Source of the DNA: Paenibacillus xylanexedens
Lineage (GTDB): Bacteria; Bacillota; Bacilli; Paenibacillales; Paenibacillaceae
Length of the DNA stretch: 64,000 nt
Direction of reading: 5' to 3'
Assembly: GCF_007676705.1 (NCBI RefSeq)
Contig: NZ_VEBF01000011.1
Coordinates: 1 to 64,000, forward strand
The notes beneath the pieces are model-generated. The model had not been told where the DNA came from. It saw nothing but the letters and a program-made list of their open reading frames with translations, and did not search any database. Positions 34,786 through 44,561 of this stretch are shown piece by piece (the stretch's first letter is position 1; each line of letters begins with the position of its first letter). Made by a program: the position numbers and the translations under genes.

Positions 34786-36021
34786 CTACCGCAGATACAT
34801 CTGCAGCGGTTGCAATTGCATCTCACGGATGGCTTCTGCCACCTGCTGGGCAAGGCGTCGGGCGCCACGTTCCTGAAAGTGCGTGTTATCCTCCACGCCT
34901 GACGGGAAGTTCACATACTCGCCTGGCAGCACCCACATAAAGTCTTCCTTTGTGCCTTCCACGCCTACCTGCTCGAATAGAAGACGGCTGCGCTCAGCCA
35001 GATCGATCAGCGGAATATCTTCCTCTTCCGCCAGCTCACGCACGGCGATGATATAATCGCCATGGGTATCAGTCAATGTGCCGTCGTCCGCGAAATAGCG
35101 ACGATGCACCGGGGTCACGAGTACCGGACGAGCCTTGGCTTCCCGGGCAGCATCAATATACTTTTTCAAATATTCCTTATATGTTGTGAATGGGTCCGTC
35201 CCACGTTCAGGGTCCGGCTTCTCATCGTTATGTCCAAATTGAATAAATAAAAAATCCTCTGGCTTCATTCGCTCCATAATGGCGCTCAATCTGCCTTCAT
35301 TGATGAAACTGCGGGAACTTCGGCCTGACTGGGCATGATTATCTACTGCCACATCATGTTTGAACTGTGCAGGCAGCAGTTGACCCCAACCGCAATATGG
35401 ATATCCACTTTCCGGCTGATCCGTTACGGTTGAATCCCCGGCAAGAAATACGGTCATGGTCTGATTCGCGAGAGTAATCTCCAACGCATTAATTCTTGGT
35501 GCAGGACCAGAGAATGACAGACGAAGTCTGCCCCCGCGAACAACCACCGAGAATCGGACCTCTGCGCATTGCCCGGGAAGTGTACGGATGGTTGGCAATA
35601 CGAGCCTGCCTTCACCAGCTTTGACACGGGTTACCGTCTCGGCCAATTCATCACCTGCAACAAGTAAAACTTGATAGGTTCCATCGGGAAGATCCACGAT
35701 GAACGATGCTTTGAGCGGAATACAAAAGCTTGAACGCAATCGGGCAGACATGGTCGTCTGCCCCTGATTGTTATGATTTCCGGTATCCGACACATCGTCA
35801 TCACCGCTACGTTGTTTCTCATATACCAGAGAACCTGCTTCGAATCCATAACCTCCGCGGTCCTCATACGAGGTTGTTGCAGTCACTCGCAGATAATCCT
35901 CTGTCTCATCTGCTCTTCCCGAGTCCGGTCCAAAGTTAAACTTCCAGCTGGTAACGGACACTGCCTGGCCCTCTGCCGCTGCCTCCATGGCAACGGCCTG
36001 ACTACCCTGAGCTTTATTCAA
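34786..36021 (-). CDS. Rhamnogalacturonan acetylesterase-like SGNH hydrolase (YesT-like) with N-terminal ligand-binding-like domain
   Basis: 411 residues. The best start is a TTG at 36021, nine bases after AAGGAGG; an ATG at 36030 abuts the RBS. The first 180 residues form a beta-rich galactose-binding-like domain. The SGNH esterase follows: block I FLAGDSTVTDQ, GWGQLLP, block II SGRSSRSF, block III FGHNDEK and block V DNTHF. It should remove acetyl groups from rhamnogalacturonan I side positions. No signal peptide is seen, so it probably acts on imported oligosaccharides. It lies downstream of the permease genes and is likely co-regulated with them. Confidence 0.88.
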   Translation of the reverse strand: MNKAQGSQAVAMEAAAEGQAVSVTSWKFNFGPDSGRADETEDYLRVTATTSYEDRGGYGFEAGSLVYEKQRSGDDDVSDTGNHNNQGQTTMSARLRSSFCIPLKASFIVDLPDGTYQVLLVAGDELAETVTRVKAGEGRLVLPTIRTLPGQCAEVRFSVVVRGGRLRLSFSGPAPRINALEITLANQTMTVFLAGDSTVTDQPESGYPYCGWGQLLPAQFKHDVAVDNHAQSGRSSRSFINEGRLSAIMERMKPEDFLFIQFGHNDEKPDPERGTDPFTTYKEYLKKYIDAAREAKARPVLVTPVHRRYFADDGTLTDTHGDYIIAVRELAEEEDIPLIDLAERSRLLFEQVGVEGTKEDFMWVLPGEYVNFPSGVEDNTHFQERGARRLAQQVAEAIREMQLQPLQMYLR

Positions 36022-36086
36022 AAGGAACATCCTCCTTGTTTAACTTTCGCAAACGTTCATTCGGGCATAGAGGTAGTGAATTCTGC

Positions 36087-36926
36087 TTAGCCTTTTAGTC
36101 CGCTTGTGCTCATTCCTTGAACAATTTGTTTCTGGAAGATGAAGAACACAGCTACAACCGGAACCAGACTGACGATGGACATCGCGAACATTGCACCCCA
36201 GTTGGAAGCAGATTCGCTATCCAGGAACATTTTCAGTGCCATGGATACGGTATATTTCTCAGGCGAGTTCAGGTACAATACCGGACCGAGCAGATCCTCC
36301 CATCTCCAGTAGAAGGAGAAGATCGCTGCAGTCGCCAGAGAAGACTTGATCAGCGGCATAATAATCTGAATATACAGTCTGAATTTGTTACATCCATCGA
36401 TGGTTGCAGCCTCATCCAGCTCCTTCGGAATCGTTCGAATGAACTGCACCATCAAGAAGATGAAGAACGGCATTCCGAAGAATGTAGGTACAACGATTGG
36501 CAAGATGGTATTCAGCCAGCCGAGCTTCGTGAAGATGATGTACTGAGGAACCAAGACCACGTCATGCGGCAGCATCAGCGTCAACATCATCAAGGAGAAC
36601 CAGAATGTGCGTCCCTTGAAATTCAGTCTGGCAAAACCGAAAGCGATCAGCGATGACGATATTACGGCACCGATGGTGGAAATAACCACGATTACAAGTG
36701 AGTTGGTGATGTAATCCATAAACGGTCTTCCCGCTGTGCCTTTCCAACCATCTACATAGTTACTCCAGATCCACTCGGTAGGAAACAGGGTATCCGCGGT
36801 AACGAAGATCGTACGGCTTTCCTTGAATGAACTGAAGAGCATCCAGAGTACGGGATAGAGCATCAGGAGGGCAAGAGCTGCAACGAACAGGTGATAAACG
36901 GGCCATTTTACATTTCTCCAAACCAT
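36087..36926 (-). CDS. Sugar ABC transporter permease (MalG/LplC/YesQ-like)
   Basis: 279 residues, six membrane segments. The EAA loop that contacts the ATPase reads EAATIDGCNKFRLYIQIIMPLIKS. SFKESRTIFVTADTLFPTEW near the N-terminus is usual for the carbohydrate uptake transporter-1 family. The gene starts two bases after the other permease. No ATPase gene is nearby, so a shared MsmX-type ATPase elsewhere is expected. Confidence 0.93.
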   Translation of the reverse strand: MVWRNVKWPVYHLFVAALALLMLYPVLWMLFSSFKESRTIFVTADTLFPTEWIWSNYVDGWKGTAGRPFMDYITNSLVIVVISTIGAVISSSLIAFGFARLNFKGRTFWFSLMMLTLMLPHDVVLVPQYIIFTKLGWLNTILPIVVPTFFGMPFFIFLMVQFIRTIPKELDEAATIDGCNKFRLYIQIIMPLIKSSLATAAIFSFYWRWEDLLGPVLYLNSPEKYTVSMALKMFLDSESASNWGAMFAMSIVSLVPVVAVFFIFQKQIVQGMSTSGLKG

Positions 36927-36928
36927 CG

Positions 36929-37831
36929 TTACTTCCCTCCTTCAGATTCGTAGAACACCCAGAACTTGGATGTCAGGAACACAGCTACCGTGAGTATACC
37001 GATCATAATGAGCATGACCCAGGCCATTGCCGAAGCATAACCCATGTTGTTAAACATAAATGCCTGACGGAACAGATACAGGGAGTACAGCATCGTACCG
37101 TCCATTGGACCGCCTTCGCCTTTGGAAATAATGTAAGCTGGTACGAAGGTCATGAATGCTCCAATCGTCTGCATAATCATATTGAACAGGACGATCGGGC
37201 TAAGCAGTGGCAAGGTGATGCTGAAAAATTTCCGTATAGGATTCGCGCCATCCACACCTGCTGCCTCGTACATCTCAGTTGGGATATTTTTGAGACCAGC
37301 CAGGAAGATCAGCATGGACGAACCGAACTGCCACACAGACAGTGAGATGAGCATAACCAAGGACGCATTCGGGTCACCAAACCAACTTATAGGCCCGATC
37401 CCGATTGCCGTTAGAGCACTGTTGATAACACCTTCATTACTGAAGAGGTTACGCCACATAATGGATACGGCCACACTACCACCGATAATGGATGGCAGGT
37501 AATACAGCGTCCGGTACGTTCCAATCATACGAGAGCCAGTGTTCAGGACCATCGCTACGAAGAGGGCAAAGATCAATCTTAACGGTACCCCAATGAATAC
37601 ATACAGAAACGTCACTTTGACCGAGTTCCAGTATTTCGGGTCATCAAAAAACATTTTGGTGTAGTTGTCGAGCCCAATCCACCGTGGAGAAGTGAACAAG
37701 TTATAACTTGTGAATGACATATATAAGGAAACAAACATGGGGATTAGCGTAAAGCCCAGGAATCCGATAATAAACGGGCTAATAAACGCATATCCGGTTA
37801 AGTTTCTACGTAACGACGAATACTGCCTCAA
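36929..37831 (-). CDS. Sugar ABC transporter permease (MalF/LplB/YesP-like)
   Basis: 300 residues, six membrane segments; EAA loop EAAGVDGANPIRKFFSITLPLLSP. LTGYAFISPFIIGFLGFTLIPM at the start is the standard CUT1 opening. Together with the next permease and the upstream binding protein it forms an oligosaccharide importer; the esterase and two-component genes around it point to rhamnogalacturonan or related pectic oligosaccharides. Confidence 0.93.
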   Translation of the reverse strand: MRQYSSLRRNLTGYAFISPFIIGFLGFTLIPMFVSLYMSFTSYNLFTSPRWIGLDNYTKMFFDDPKYWNSVKVTFLYVFIGVPLRLIFALFVAMVLNTGSRMIGTYRTLYYLPSIIGGSVAVSIMWRNLFSNEGVINSALTAIGIGPISWFGDPNASLVMLISLSVWQFGSSMLIFLAGLKNIPTEMYEAAGVDGANPIRKFFSITLPLLSPIVLFNMIMQTIGAFMTFVPAYIISKGEGGPMDGTMLYSLYLFRQAFMFNNMGYASAMAWVMLIMIGILTVAVFLTSKFWVFYESEGGK

Positions 37832-37968
37832 TGGAACGAACCTCCTTCATGGATCAGCTTGCCCCAATCCTTGCTTCAGTTATCTGGACGGGGAAAGGCC
37901 CTCGCATTCGCGAGTAGCCCCATTCCCGACCATCCCTGCAGTGGGACGAGCAAGCCATCATTCAACTG

Positions 37969-39252
37969 TTATTTATTGTTCGCAAGTACAGTTTCGGCGT
38001 TCTTGCGGAATGTTTCTGCTGCTTGTTCGGCTGTGATCTTGCCAAAGTTCAACTCTTCAACCACATCTGCCAGCGAGGAGATTACTTCTGGTGAACCCAC
38101 AGGTGGCGGAGGGCTCATCGGGGATGCCTTAGGCTCCATGGCTGCTACGAATTCAAAGACTTGTTTCGTTGCATCACTCAGCTCAGGTGCGATGGCTTCT
38201 TTGATGGCTCCTGAGATGGGTACACCACGCTCACCTTTGATCAATTTGTTAGCTTCCACGTCATTCACCCAGAAATCAATGAATTTCGCTGCTTCTTCCT
38301 TCACTTTGGAGTTAGATGTTAGACCCCAGTACATACTTGGTTGCATATAAAGTCCTTTTTCCATATCCGGTCCAGGCATAGGAGCGAACTCCAGTGGACG
38401 GTCAGCTACTTGCTGTACGGCTACAAACTGGTTAGACCATTGCCAGATACCAACGCCCTTACCCTTCACCAGGTCTGACTCCTCAATAATGCCCTTGGTT
38501 TGGTTGGCTACATCCGGCGTAGGTGCTGCGCCTTGTTCGATCATACGGCGCATGAGCCCGAAGAACTCCACAAACAATTGGTCATCATCATAACCAAGGC
38601 CAGTCCCTTCTGCATTGTAAAGGGAATGCCCTTTGGTACGCAGGAAGTAATGGAAGAAGATATCCGGAGCTACCCCTCCATCCAAATACAGGCCTTTCTC
38701 TGCGGCTTGTTTACCCAGCGCTTCGTACGATTCCCATGTCATATTCTCAGGCATTGCGTCGGCTCCCGCTTTTTGAAGCAGCGCAGGATCATATTGGAAG
38801 CCCAGAACATTAACACCGGCAGGTACGCCGTATTGTTTACCGTTAATTACACCTGTGCTAATAACGTTTTCGGATACATCGTCCACTTTGATCTGGTTGC
38901 CCAGATAAGGGGCCAAATCCTCTAGCTGGCCATTCTGTGCATATTGGCTGATGTAGGAAATATCCATCTGAACGATGTCAGGCAGTTGATTTGCTGCTGC
39001 TTGTGGTGCAAGTTTTTTCCAGTAGTCATCAAATGAAGCATATTCCACGTCAATTTTGACATTCGGGTTTTTCGTTTTGTACAGGTCGATGACCTTCTGT
39101 GTATATTCATGCCTTGCATCCGAACCCCACCAAGCGATCCGCAGAGTAACCGAATCATCCCCAGACGCTCCTTCAGTTCCTCCACCTGAGCTACATGCCG
39201 CTGTAAACACGAGCAATGCAGCCATCATCAGGAATATTGCCTTTTTCACCAT
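37969..39252 (-). CDS. Sugar ABC transporter substrate-binding lipoprotein (YesO-like)
   Basis: 427 residues. The signal peptide ends in the lipobox FTAACSSGG. The mature part has the type I binding-protein pattern VTLRIAWWGSDARHEYTQKVIDLY, PDIVQMDISYISQYAQNGQLEDLAPYL and a C-terminal VKEEAAKFIDFWVN. It captures the oligosaccharide and delivers it to the two permeases. A perfect cre consensus inside an inverted repeat lies about 57-70 bases upstream of the ATG, so the operon should be under CcpA and probably the YesN-like regulator. Confidence 0.93.
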   Translation of the reverse strand: MVKKAIFLMMAALLVFTAACSSGGGTEGASGDDSVTLRIAWWGSDARHEYTQKVIDLYKTKNPNVKIDVEYASFDDYWKKLAPQAAANQLPDIVQMDISYISQYAQNGQLEDLAPYLGNQIKVDDVSENVISTGVINGKQYGVPAGVNVLGFQYDPALLQKAGADAMPENMTWESYEALGKQAAEKGLYLDGGVAPDIFFHYFLRTKGHSLYNAEGTGLGYDDDQLFVEFFGLMRRMIEQGAAPTPDVANQTKGIIEESDLVKGKGVGIWQWSNQFVAVQQVADRPLEFAPMPGPDMEKGLYMQPSMYWGLTSNSKVKEEAAKFIDFWVNDVEANKLIKGERGVPISGAIKEAIAPELSDATKQVFEFVAAMEPKASPMSPPPPVGSPEVISSLADVVEELNFGKITAEQAAETFRKNAETVLANNK

Positions 39253-39288
39253 GCCAATCTCCCCTTTTTATGTTGATATGGTTGTGTG

Positions 39289-39322
39289 AAGCGTTATCCC
39301 TTCAATACTGATAACGCTTTCA
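39289..39322 (-). promoter_or_regulatory. cre site within an inverted repeat upstream of the binding-protein gene
   Basis: On the minus strand TGAAAGCGTTATCA (39309-39322) matches the CcpA cre consensus TGWAARCGYTWNCA at every position. It is also the right half of an inverted repeat AAGCGTTATC / GATAACGCTT (39289-39298 and 39310-39319), which might also serve an AraC-type regulator. Confidence 0.7.
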
Positions 39323-39391
39323 CAAACTTGTTAATGTCATTTTCGCAAATGTACGACCAGAGTTGAATACACAAAACCGTCTTGTTGGTTC

Positions 39392-39439
39392 AAAAAACAG
39401 AGGAGGACAACAGTCCCCTCTCGGCGCTGTTCATCCTCC
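39392..39439 (-). terminator. Terminator of the kinase/response-regulator operon
   Basis: Minus-strand stem GAGGA..AACAG / CTGTT..CCTC with a long loop, followed by TCTGTTTTTTG. Confidence 0.6.
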
Positions 39440-39472
39440 CCAGACATGAATCACATGATTGGTAGTGCATTG

Positions 39473-41026
39473 TTATATGCCGATTCTGCGGAATTCCGTA
39501 GGGGTCATTCCCGTCCACTTTTTGAACACCTGACTGAAATATTGTGAATTACCGCCGAATCCGAACAATTCCGCAAGCTCGAATACTTTCACATCCCCAC
39601 CTCTGCGAATATGATCACATGCTCGTTCGATACGCAGACGATTCACGTAGTTGGAGAAATTCTCGCCCGTGACTTTTTTGAAAATTTTGCCCAGGTAATC
39701 TGGATTCATATATAACATCTGATGGGCGACCCCATTGAGTGAAAGATCTGCCTCTCCATAATGACGATCCACGATATCCATCATCTTCTCCACGGCTGAA
39801 GACTGACGACTTATATGATTTTTATAATAACCAGAGGTTAACCGGGCTGCACTGCTTGCTACAAAAGACTTCAAAGCAGATAACGTATCCATGTGGGGCA
39901 ACTCCGCCATACGCTGAGTAAATTCTGTTGCCTCTTCGGGCGGACAGACATGAATCATCGCCGAGTACAGCTGCACTACATACGAACGCGTCACTTCAAT
40001 TTCCAACTGCTGACCCGATAATAGATCGAACAGACGATCCACCTCTGCGGCTGTTTCCTCGCTATTGCCCGATTTGATCAACTGACACAACTGCTCGGCA
40101 TCCTGTTCTACATGCAACCCGTCGCATTCTCCGGCCAGAACCAGATCATTCTTCGTAATCAACTTGCCTTCACCGATAAAGAAGCGATGATTCAGATATT
40201 GCAATGCCTCACGGAACAAACGCCGAGACTGGATCATTCGATCTGCTTCGCTCAGTGCAGCGGTCACTTCCAGTTTATATAGTCTGGTAAATGCAGCCCG
40301 AACCTCTTCAATGCTCTCCTTCAGTCCAGCCGGATCAGCTGAATCCGCAAGCAGAATCAAGAGTCTACCTTCAATCGTTGTGCTTAACAGTACATGAGGG
40401 AGCAGATCGCTGGCGATATTTTTGATGGCAAATAAATGACTGTAATCATGTTCATCCGCAATTCGGAACAGCAGTAACCGAACTGCAGTATCTTCAAGTT
40501 CCAGATCAAACAGCTCCTGGTAATATTCCAGATCGACCGGCCCATAGGTTCGGTTGGTCATGAACTCCAGCAAAAATTGTTCCTTTACATGCGGAAGGAC
40601 CCGTTGCAACCGCTGTTTCATCTCACCAGCCACATGCTCCTTCACCTGCGCATCCTGATGCTCCTGCAACAGTTCGGTCAGCGCGTCATGGATCTGATTC
40701 TCGTTACAGGGCTTGAGCAGATAATGCTTCACACCATACTGCATCGCTCTGCGGGCATATTCGAACTCTTTATAGCCAGATAACATAATGAACCGTACTC
40801 CCGGGTATGCTTCGGATGCTTTCTCTATGAGTCCCAGACCATCCAGACCCGGCATGGAAATATCCGTAATGATAATATCGGGTTTCGACTGCCCGATTTT
40901 GTCCAGCGCTTCAATCCCATTCCGCGCCGTGCCCACTAATTCCGTACCTGCTGCGGCCCAATCGACCACTTGGGATATTCCCTCCAGAATGACACGTTCA
41001 TCATCTACGAGCATCACTTTGTACAT
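39473..41026 (-). CDS. Response regulator with AraC-type DNA-binding domain (YesN-like)
   Basis: 517 residues from the second ATG (41026), which has AGAGGA at good spacing. The receiver domain has the phosphorylated aspartate in DIIITDISMPGLDGLGL and the lysine in HYLLKPCNE. A central helical region follows, then two C-terminal AraC helix-turn-helix motifs (LSLNGVAHQMLYMNPDYLGKIF and VKVFELAELFGFGGNSQYFSQVFKKWTG, both partly shown). The gene overlaps the kinase stop by 26 bases. It probably activates the adjacent ABC transporter and esterase genes. Confidence 0.94.
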   Translation of the reverse strand: MYKVMLVDDERVILEGISQVVDWAAAGTELVGTARNGIEALDKIGQSKPDIIITDISMPGLDGLGLIEKASEAYPGVRFIMLSGYKEFEYARRAMQYGVKHYLLKPCNENQIHDALTELLQEHQDAQVKEHVAGEMKQRLQRVLPHVKEQFLLEFMTNRTYGPVDLEYYQELFDLELEDTAVRLLLFRIADEHDYSHLFAIKNIASDLLPHVLLSTTIEGRLLILLADSADPAGLKESIEEVRAAFTRLYKLEVTAALSEADRMIQSRRLFREALQYLNHRFFIGEGKLITKNDLVLAGECDGLHVEQDAEQLCQLIKSGNSEETAAEVDRLFDLLSGQQLEIEVTRSYVVQLYSAMIHVCPPEEATEFTQRMAELPHMDTLSALKSFVASSAARLTSGYYKNHISRQSSAVEKMMDIVDRHYGEADLSLNGVAHQMLYMNPDYLGKIFKKVTGENFSNYVNRLRIERACDHIRRGGDVKVFELAELFGFGGNSQYFSQVFKKWTGMTPTEFRRIGI

Positions 41027-42788
41027 CGTCATCGTCCTCTCTAATCCAAGGTATGCTGATCGATACTACAGTTCCTGATCCGGGCTTGCTGCTCATCACC
41101 ATTCTGCCTTCTTCGCCAAAGGTCAGCCTGATTCGTTCCTGGATGTTAGATAACCCAATGCCCTGTCCTCTTGTCTGTATGCGTCCTTCATGTAATTGTT
41201 CCAGGAATTCCGGTGTCATCCCTGGACCATCGTCCTCGACTTCAATAATGACTTGGTCTTCCTCTGCTCTCGCCCTTATTCGAATCCGGCAAGGATCAAT
41301 GCTTGGTTCGAGTGCATAATGTATGGCATTCTCCACCAGCGGTTGCAATGTTAACTTGGGAATTCGTGCTGAACCCACCTCAGGCGCAATCTCCATATCA
41401 AAATCCAGTCTCTCTTCAAAACGGGTGCGCTGAATTGTAACGTAGCTGCGGACAATGTCCAGCTCTCTTTCCAGCGTGATCCACTTCTCCGTCATATTCA
41501 CAGAGCTGCGCAGCAGGAATCCAAGCGCCTCAACCATTTCCGAGATCTGACGTTGTTTCTGTACTTTGGCCATCCAGTTAATGGATTCAAGCGTGTTGTA
41601 TAGAAAATGAGGATTAATCTGTGCTTGAAGCGCTTTCAACTCAGTCTCACGAATCACCAGTTGCTTCGCATAATTCTCATCAATCAATTCACGAATCCGC
41701 TGAAGCATCATCTTGAATGTGCGATGCAGCAGCCCAACCTCATTCTGTGGAGACATCGGAACGTTACCCAGGGCAGCCTCCTCCAGTTTATCCAGATCAC
41801 CTTTTTCGATATTACGCATCTTCTTGATCAACTGCGCAATCGGATGGGTAATACTGCGGGAGAACTTTGCTCCTATAATGAGTGCCGCCAGAAAAATCAT
41901 GATAAAAATAACCGTGACCAACTGTTTAACAAACTGAATTTTTTTAAACATCTGGTCAAAAGGTGTGATGTACAGGTACGTCCAGTCTGTGTAGGAAGAA
42001 TTGGCACGTGCTACAAAGTGTCTGCCCTGCTCAAACATGGCAATTCCATAGGGTTGGGTTCGCTTCAGTTCCGATTCAATCTCAGCTTCACTTACCGAAG
42101 ATTCGGTTGGATAGATGACTTCTTTTCCATCCGAAATCAATAACTGGGAGTCCTCTGCGGGTTCCTGCATCTGATCCTGTACGATCCGGTCCAGGCGTAC
42201 TCGGATAATTAGAGTCCCGAGCTTATCCAGTGTAAATGCGCCCCCAGTAAAAGATTTCACCTGTCGTACAGATAAAAGCCTGGCTTGTTTATCCCCGCTG
42301 GTGTGCCAGACATTGGAGCCTGTATATTGATCTCCCAGTGATACCAGTTCCTTTTGCTTCGACTCCGAAATCCCTTCACGGTTCCCTGCAGCCATGACGT
42401 TATTATCATTATCGATAAATAGCATAGAATAGACGTATTTCTCAGAACCCGCATAAGCAACCAATCGGTTGGTAATTTTCTTGCGCAGACCATTTCTCTC
42501 ATATCCTGTCTCGGCCTTTTCAAGTTGAAGCAGATATTGTTGAAGCGGCTCGTCCGACATCACCTTGAAGGAGAGATTGGAAACTTCACGTAGTTGATTC
42601 TCAATGCCTACTGAAGACATATTAAGGACCTGCGAAGATTTCTCATAGATCTGACGGTCATAGATACTGAACACATATCGGAGTACGGATGCATAAAACG
42701 TAAAGCTGATTAACATCAACAATCCGATGAGGAGAATCGTTTTATGATGAATCGGTAGTGTTGTGAAAGCGTTCTTAATTTTACTCAT
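41001..42788 (-). CDS. Sensor histidine kinase (YesM-like, LytS/HPK7 type)
   Basis: 595 residues. A first membrane segment at about 15-37, an extracellular sensor domain of about 250 residues, a second segment (VTVIFIMIFLAALIIGAK), HAMP, then the kinase core with the phosphorylated histidine in QINPHFLYNTLES and the ATP-binding N box VENAIHYAL and G box EVEDDGPGM, GQGIGLSN. AAAGGAG precedes the ATG. It presumably senses an extracellular pectic oligosaccharide or the loaded binding protein. Confidence 0.94.
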   Translation of the reverse strand: MSKIKNAFTTLPIHHKTILLIGLLMLISFTFYASVLRYVFSIYDRQIYEKSSQVLNMSSVGIENQLREVSNLSFKVMSDEPLQQYLLQLEKAETGYERNGLRKKITNRLVAYAGSEKYVYSMLFIDNDNNVMAAGNREGISESKQKELVSLGDQYTGSNVWHTSGDKQARLLSVRQVKSFTGGAFTLDKLGTLIIRVRLDRIVQDQMQEPAEDSQLLISDGKEVIYPTESSVSEAEIESELKRTQPYGIAMFEQGRHFVARANSSYTDWTYLYITPFDQMFKKIQFVKQLVTVIFIMIFLAALIIGAKFSRSITHPIAQLIKKMRNIEKGDLDKLEEAALGNVPMSPQNEVGLLHRTFKMMLQRIRELIDENYAKQLVIRETELKALQAQINPHFLYNTLESINWMAKVQKQRQISEMVEALGFLLRSSVNMTEKWITLERELDIVRSYVTIQRTRFEERLDFDMEIAPEVGSARIPKLTLQPLVENAIHYALEPSIDPCRIRIRARAEEDQVIIEVEDDGPGMTPEFLEQLHEGRIQTRGQGIGLSNIQERIRLTFGEEGRMVMSSKPGSGTVVSISIPWIREDDDDVQSDARR

Positions 42789-42961
42789 CCTAAACGCTCC
42801 TTTGGCTTGCGAAGGGTGCTGCCATACTATGGGTTAGTGGTTATATTGTAAGTTATTTTCATATTTACACATCCATGGTCATCTGACAAGTCATATTTAT
42901 ACAACATTCTGGGTCATTAATGAAGGTATACAACAATGTCAGGAACTCACGTAGAACGCAA

Positions 42962-43004
42962 AACAGCCAGAACGCCTTGAATAGTTCAAGGCATTCTGGC
43001 TGTT
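42962..43004 (-). terminator. Terminator of the SGNH hydrolase gene
   Basis: AACAGCCAGA..GCCTTGAA / TTCAAGGC..TCTGGCTGTT, 18 paired bases and a three-base loop; the T-run is short. Confidence 0.6.
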
Positions 43005-43033
43005 GAATAACATGCTATAGTACGAAATGGTTA

Positions 43034-44356
43034 TTACGGATTCACAAAAACAGTTTTCAGCTTCGCTACATACTGCACGTCAAAGCCAAGACCTTCAGCT
43101 ACCATGGCAAGCGGTACATATGTTTTGGACTCTTTGCCTACCTTGTTCAGGAATGCAGGTGTATCCACAGTAACGGATGCTCCGTTGACCTTCACCGCAT
43201 TGGCACCAATCGTCACGGCTACCTTACGATCTCCGTAGGTAATGGTTGCCGTTGAAGTTTTGTTATCCCACACCGTAGTCGCACCGACAGCGTTCACGAT
43301 GTCCTGGATCGCCACAAAGTTTTTACCGCTACGGATAATTGGTTTGTACGGTGTATTCAATGTTTTACCACTCACGATAATGTTCATCGGTTCACCTGTG
43401 GCAGGTGCAGTCAGCTTCGTGTAGTCGCCCCAGATCGTTTTGGCAAATACTTCGGCAATGGCTGCATATCCGAATTGATTCGGGTGGAAATCGCGATTTT
43501 TGATCATATGTGTCATGGTGCCTTCACCGCCAATAAACTCCTTAGCTACGTGAGCCACCTTTACATCGGTACCCTGAGCTGTGAATTGAGCAACAATCCC
43601 ATCAATGGTCTGTGTGAAGCCTTGGGATGCCTCCATAAGTTTGGCATAGAGGGCCTTGCCGGCTACTTCTGGCATCGGTTGATACTGGTCAGCGATGACA
43701 ATTCTAGCTGTCGGATTAATCTCATGGATATCATTAATCGTTGCACTAACATTGGCTGTATATGTTGCGAGTAATTCTTTTACCTTCTCTTGCAGTTCCT
43801 GATCACTCAGTTTGTCTGCTGTACCAAGAAGCTCAGATACGTCATTTCCCCCAATGGTGATTGCAACCAGATTCGCCTGCGCTATGCTCTCTCGAATTGC
43901 AGCAGTATTCGCTCCAATCTGTCCCGCTCTTGGATCGGGAAGACTCGGCTGAATAGCTTCGGAAGTGAGTGTCTTGCCTTCCTTAATTGCAGTGGTGAAG
44001 TTCTTGAGGCCGCTGGTTTTCAAACCAGCAATCCCGTAGTTATCCACCTGTGTACGTCCATGCAGCAAACCCTGCTCATGCAGTCGTTCTACATAACCAT
44101 AAGGCAATTCTTTCGTGTTGGGCTCATAACCTACGGTTATGGAATCTCCCAATGTGACGATGCGGAACTCCTTGGTTACAGCTACTGCATCTTTCTTCGC
44201 AGTCAGCGTAGCCTCGTTTGTACCCGCTGGCGATACACCAGTTTTGGCATCAGCAGCGTGTGCAGGCAATGCGGATGATGTGAAGAGCAGCATTCCTGCC
44301 AACATGCTTGCCGTTAAACCGGCAGCTGTATTTTCCCATATACGTTTACGCTTCAT
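43034..44356 (-). CDS. Secreted SGNH/GDSL hydrolase with C-terminal stalk domain
   Basis: 440 residues. Signal peptide (residues 1-34, ending SALPAHAAD). Esterase/lipase blocks are VTLGDSITVGY (serine), the glycine of NYGIAGLKTSG, ITIGGNDVS (asparagine) and DFHPNQFGY (Asp/His). From about residue 320 a copper-amine-oxidase-N-like module follows (GKNFVAIQDIVNAVG, TYVPLAMVAEGLG). It should hydrolyse an ester at the cell surface; the substrate could be acylated polysaccharide or lipid. It is preceded by the kinase operon but has its own terminator and so is probably independent. Confidence 0.92.
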   Translation of the reverse strand: MKRKRIWENTAAGLTASMLAGMLLFTSSALPAHAADAKTGVSPAGTNEATLTAKKDAVAVTKEFRIVTLGDSITVGYEPNTKELPYGYVERLHEQGLLHGRTQVDNYGIAGLKTSGLKNFTTAIKEGKTLTSEAIQPSLPDPRAGQIGANTAAIRESIAQANLVAITIGGNDVSELLGTADKLSDQELQEKVKELLATYTANVSATINDIHEINPTARIVIADQYQPMPEVAGKALYAKLMEASQGFTQTIDGIVAQFTAQGTDVKVAHVAKEFIGGEGTMTHMIKNRDFHPNQFGYAAIAEVFAKTIWGDYTKLTAPATGEPMNIIVSGKTLNTPYKPIIRSGKNFVAIQDIVNAVGATTVWDNKTSTATITYGDRKVAVTIGANAVKVNGASVTVDTPAFLNKVGKESKTYVPLAMVAEGLGFDVQYVAKLKTVFVNP

Positions 44357-44496
44357 TCAGGGTAACACTCCTTTAATCGAATCTATAATTTTACACTAAT
44401 GTATAGTACATCTGTCGCTCCAATGACATAAGTTTGTGTAATTCTATTCTATCATTTAAGAGCAGGCCTTGTCCTCTCTGTCAGAAACACACATGA

Positions 44497-44529
44497 AATA
44501 ACAGACTCCCTGAAGAGGAGCCTGTTATT
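44497..44529 (-). terminator. Terminator after the gene at 44562-44852
   Basis: AATAACAG-CTCC / GGAG-CTGTTATT with a six-base loop and a TTATTTC tail on the minus strand. Confidence 0.65.
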
Positions 44530-44561
44530 GGTGATCGTACAACTATGGAGTTCGTAGTTCG

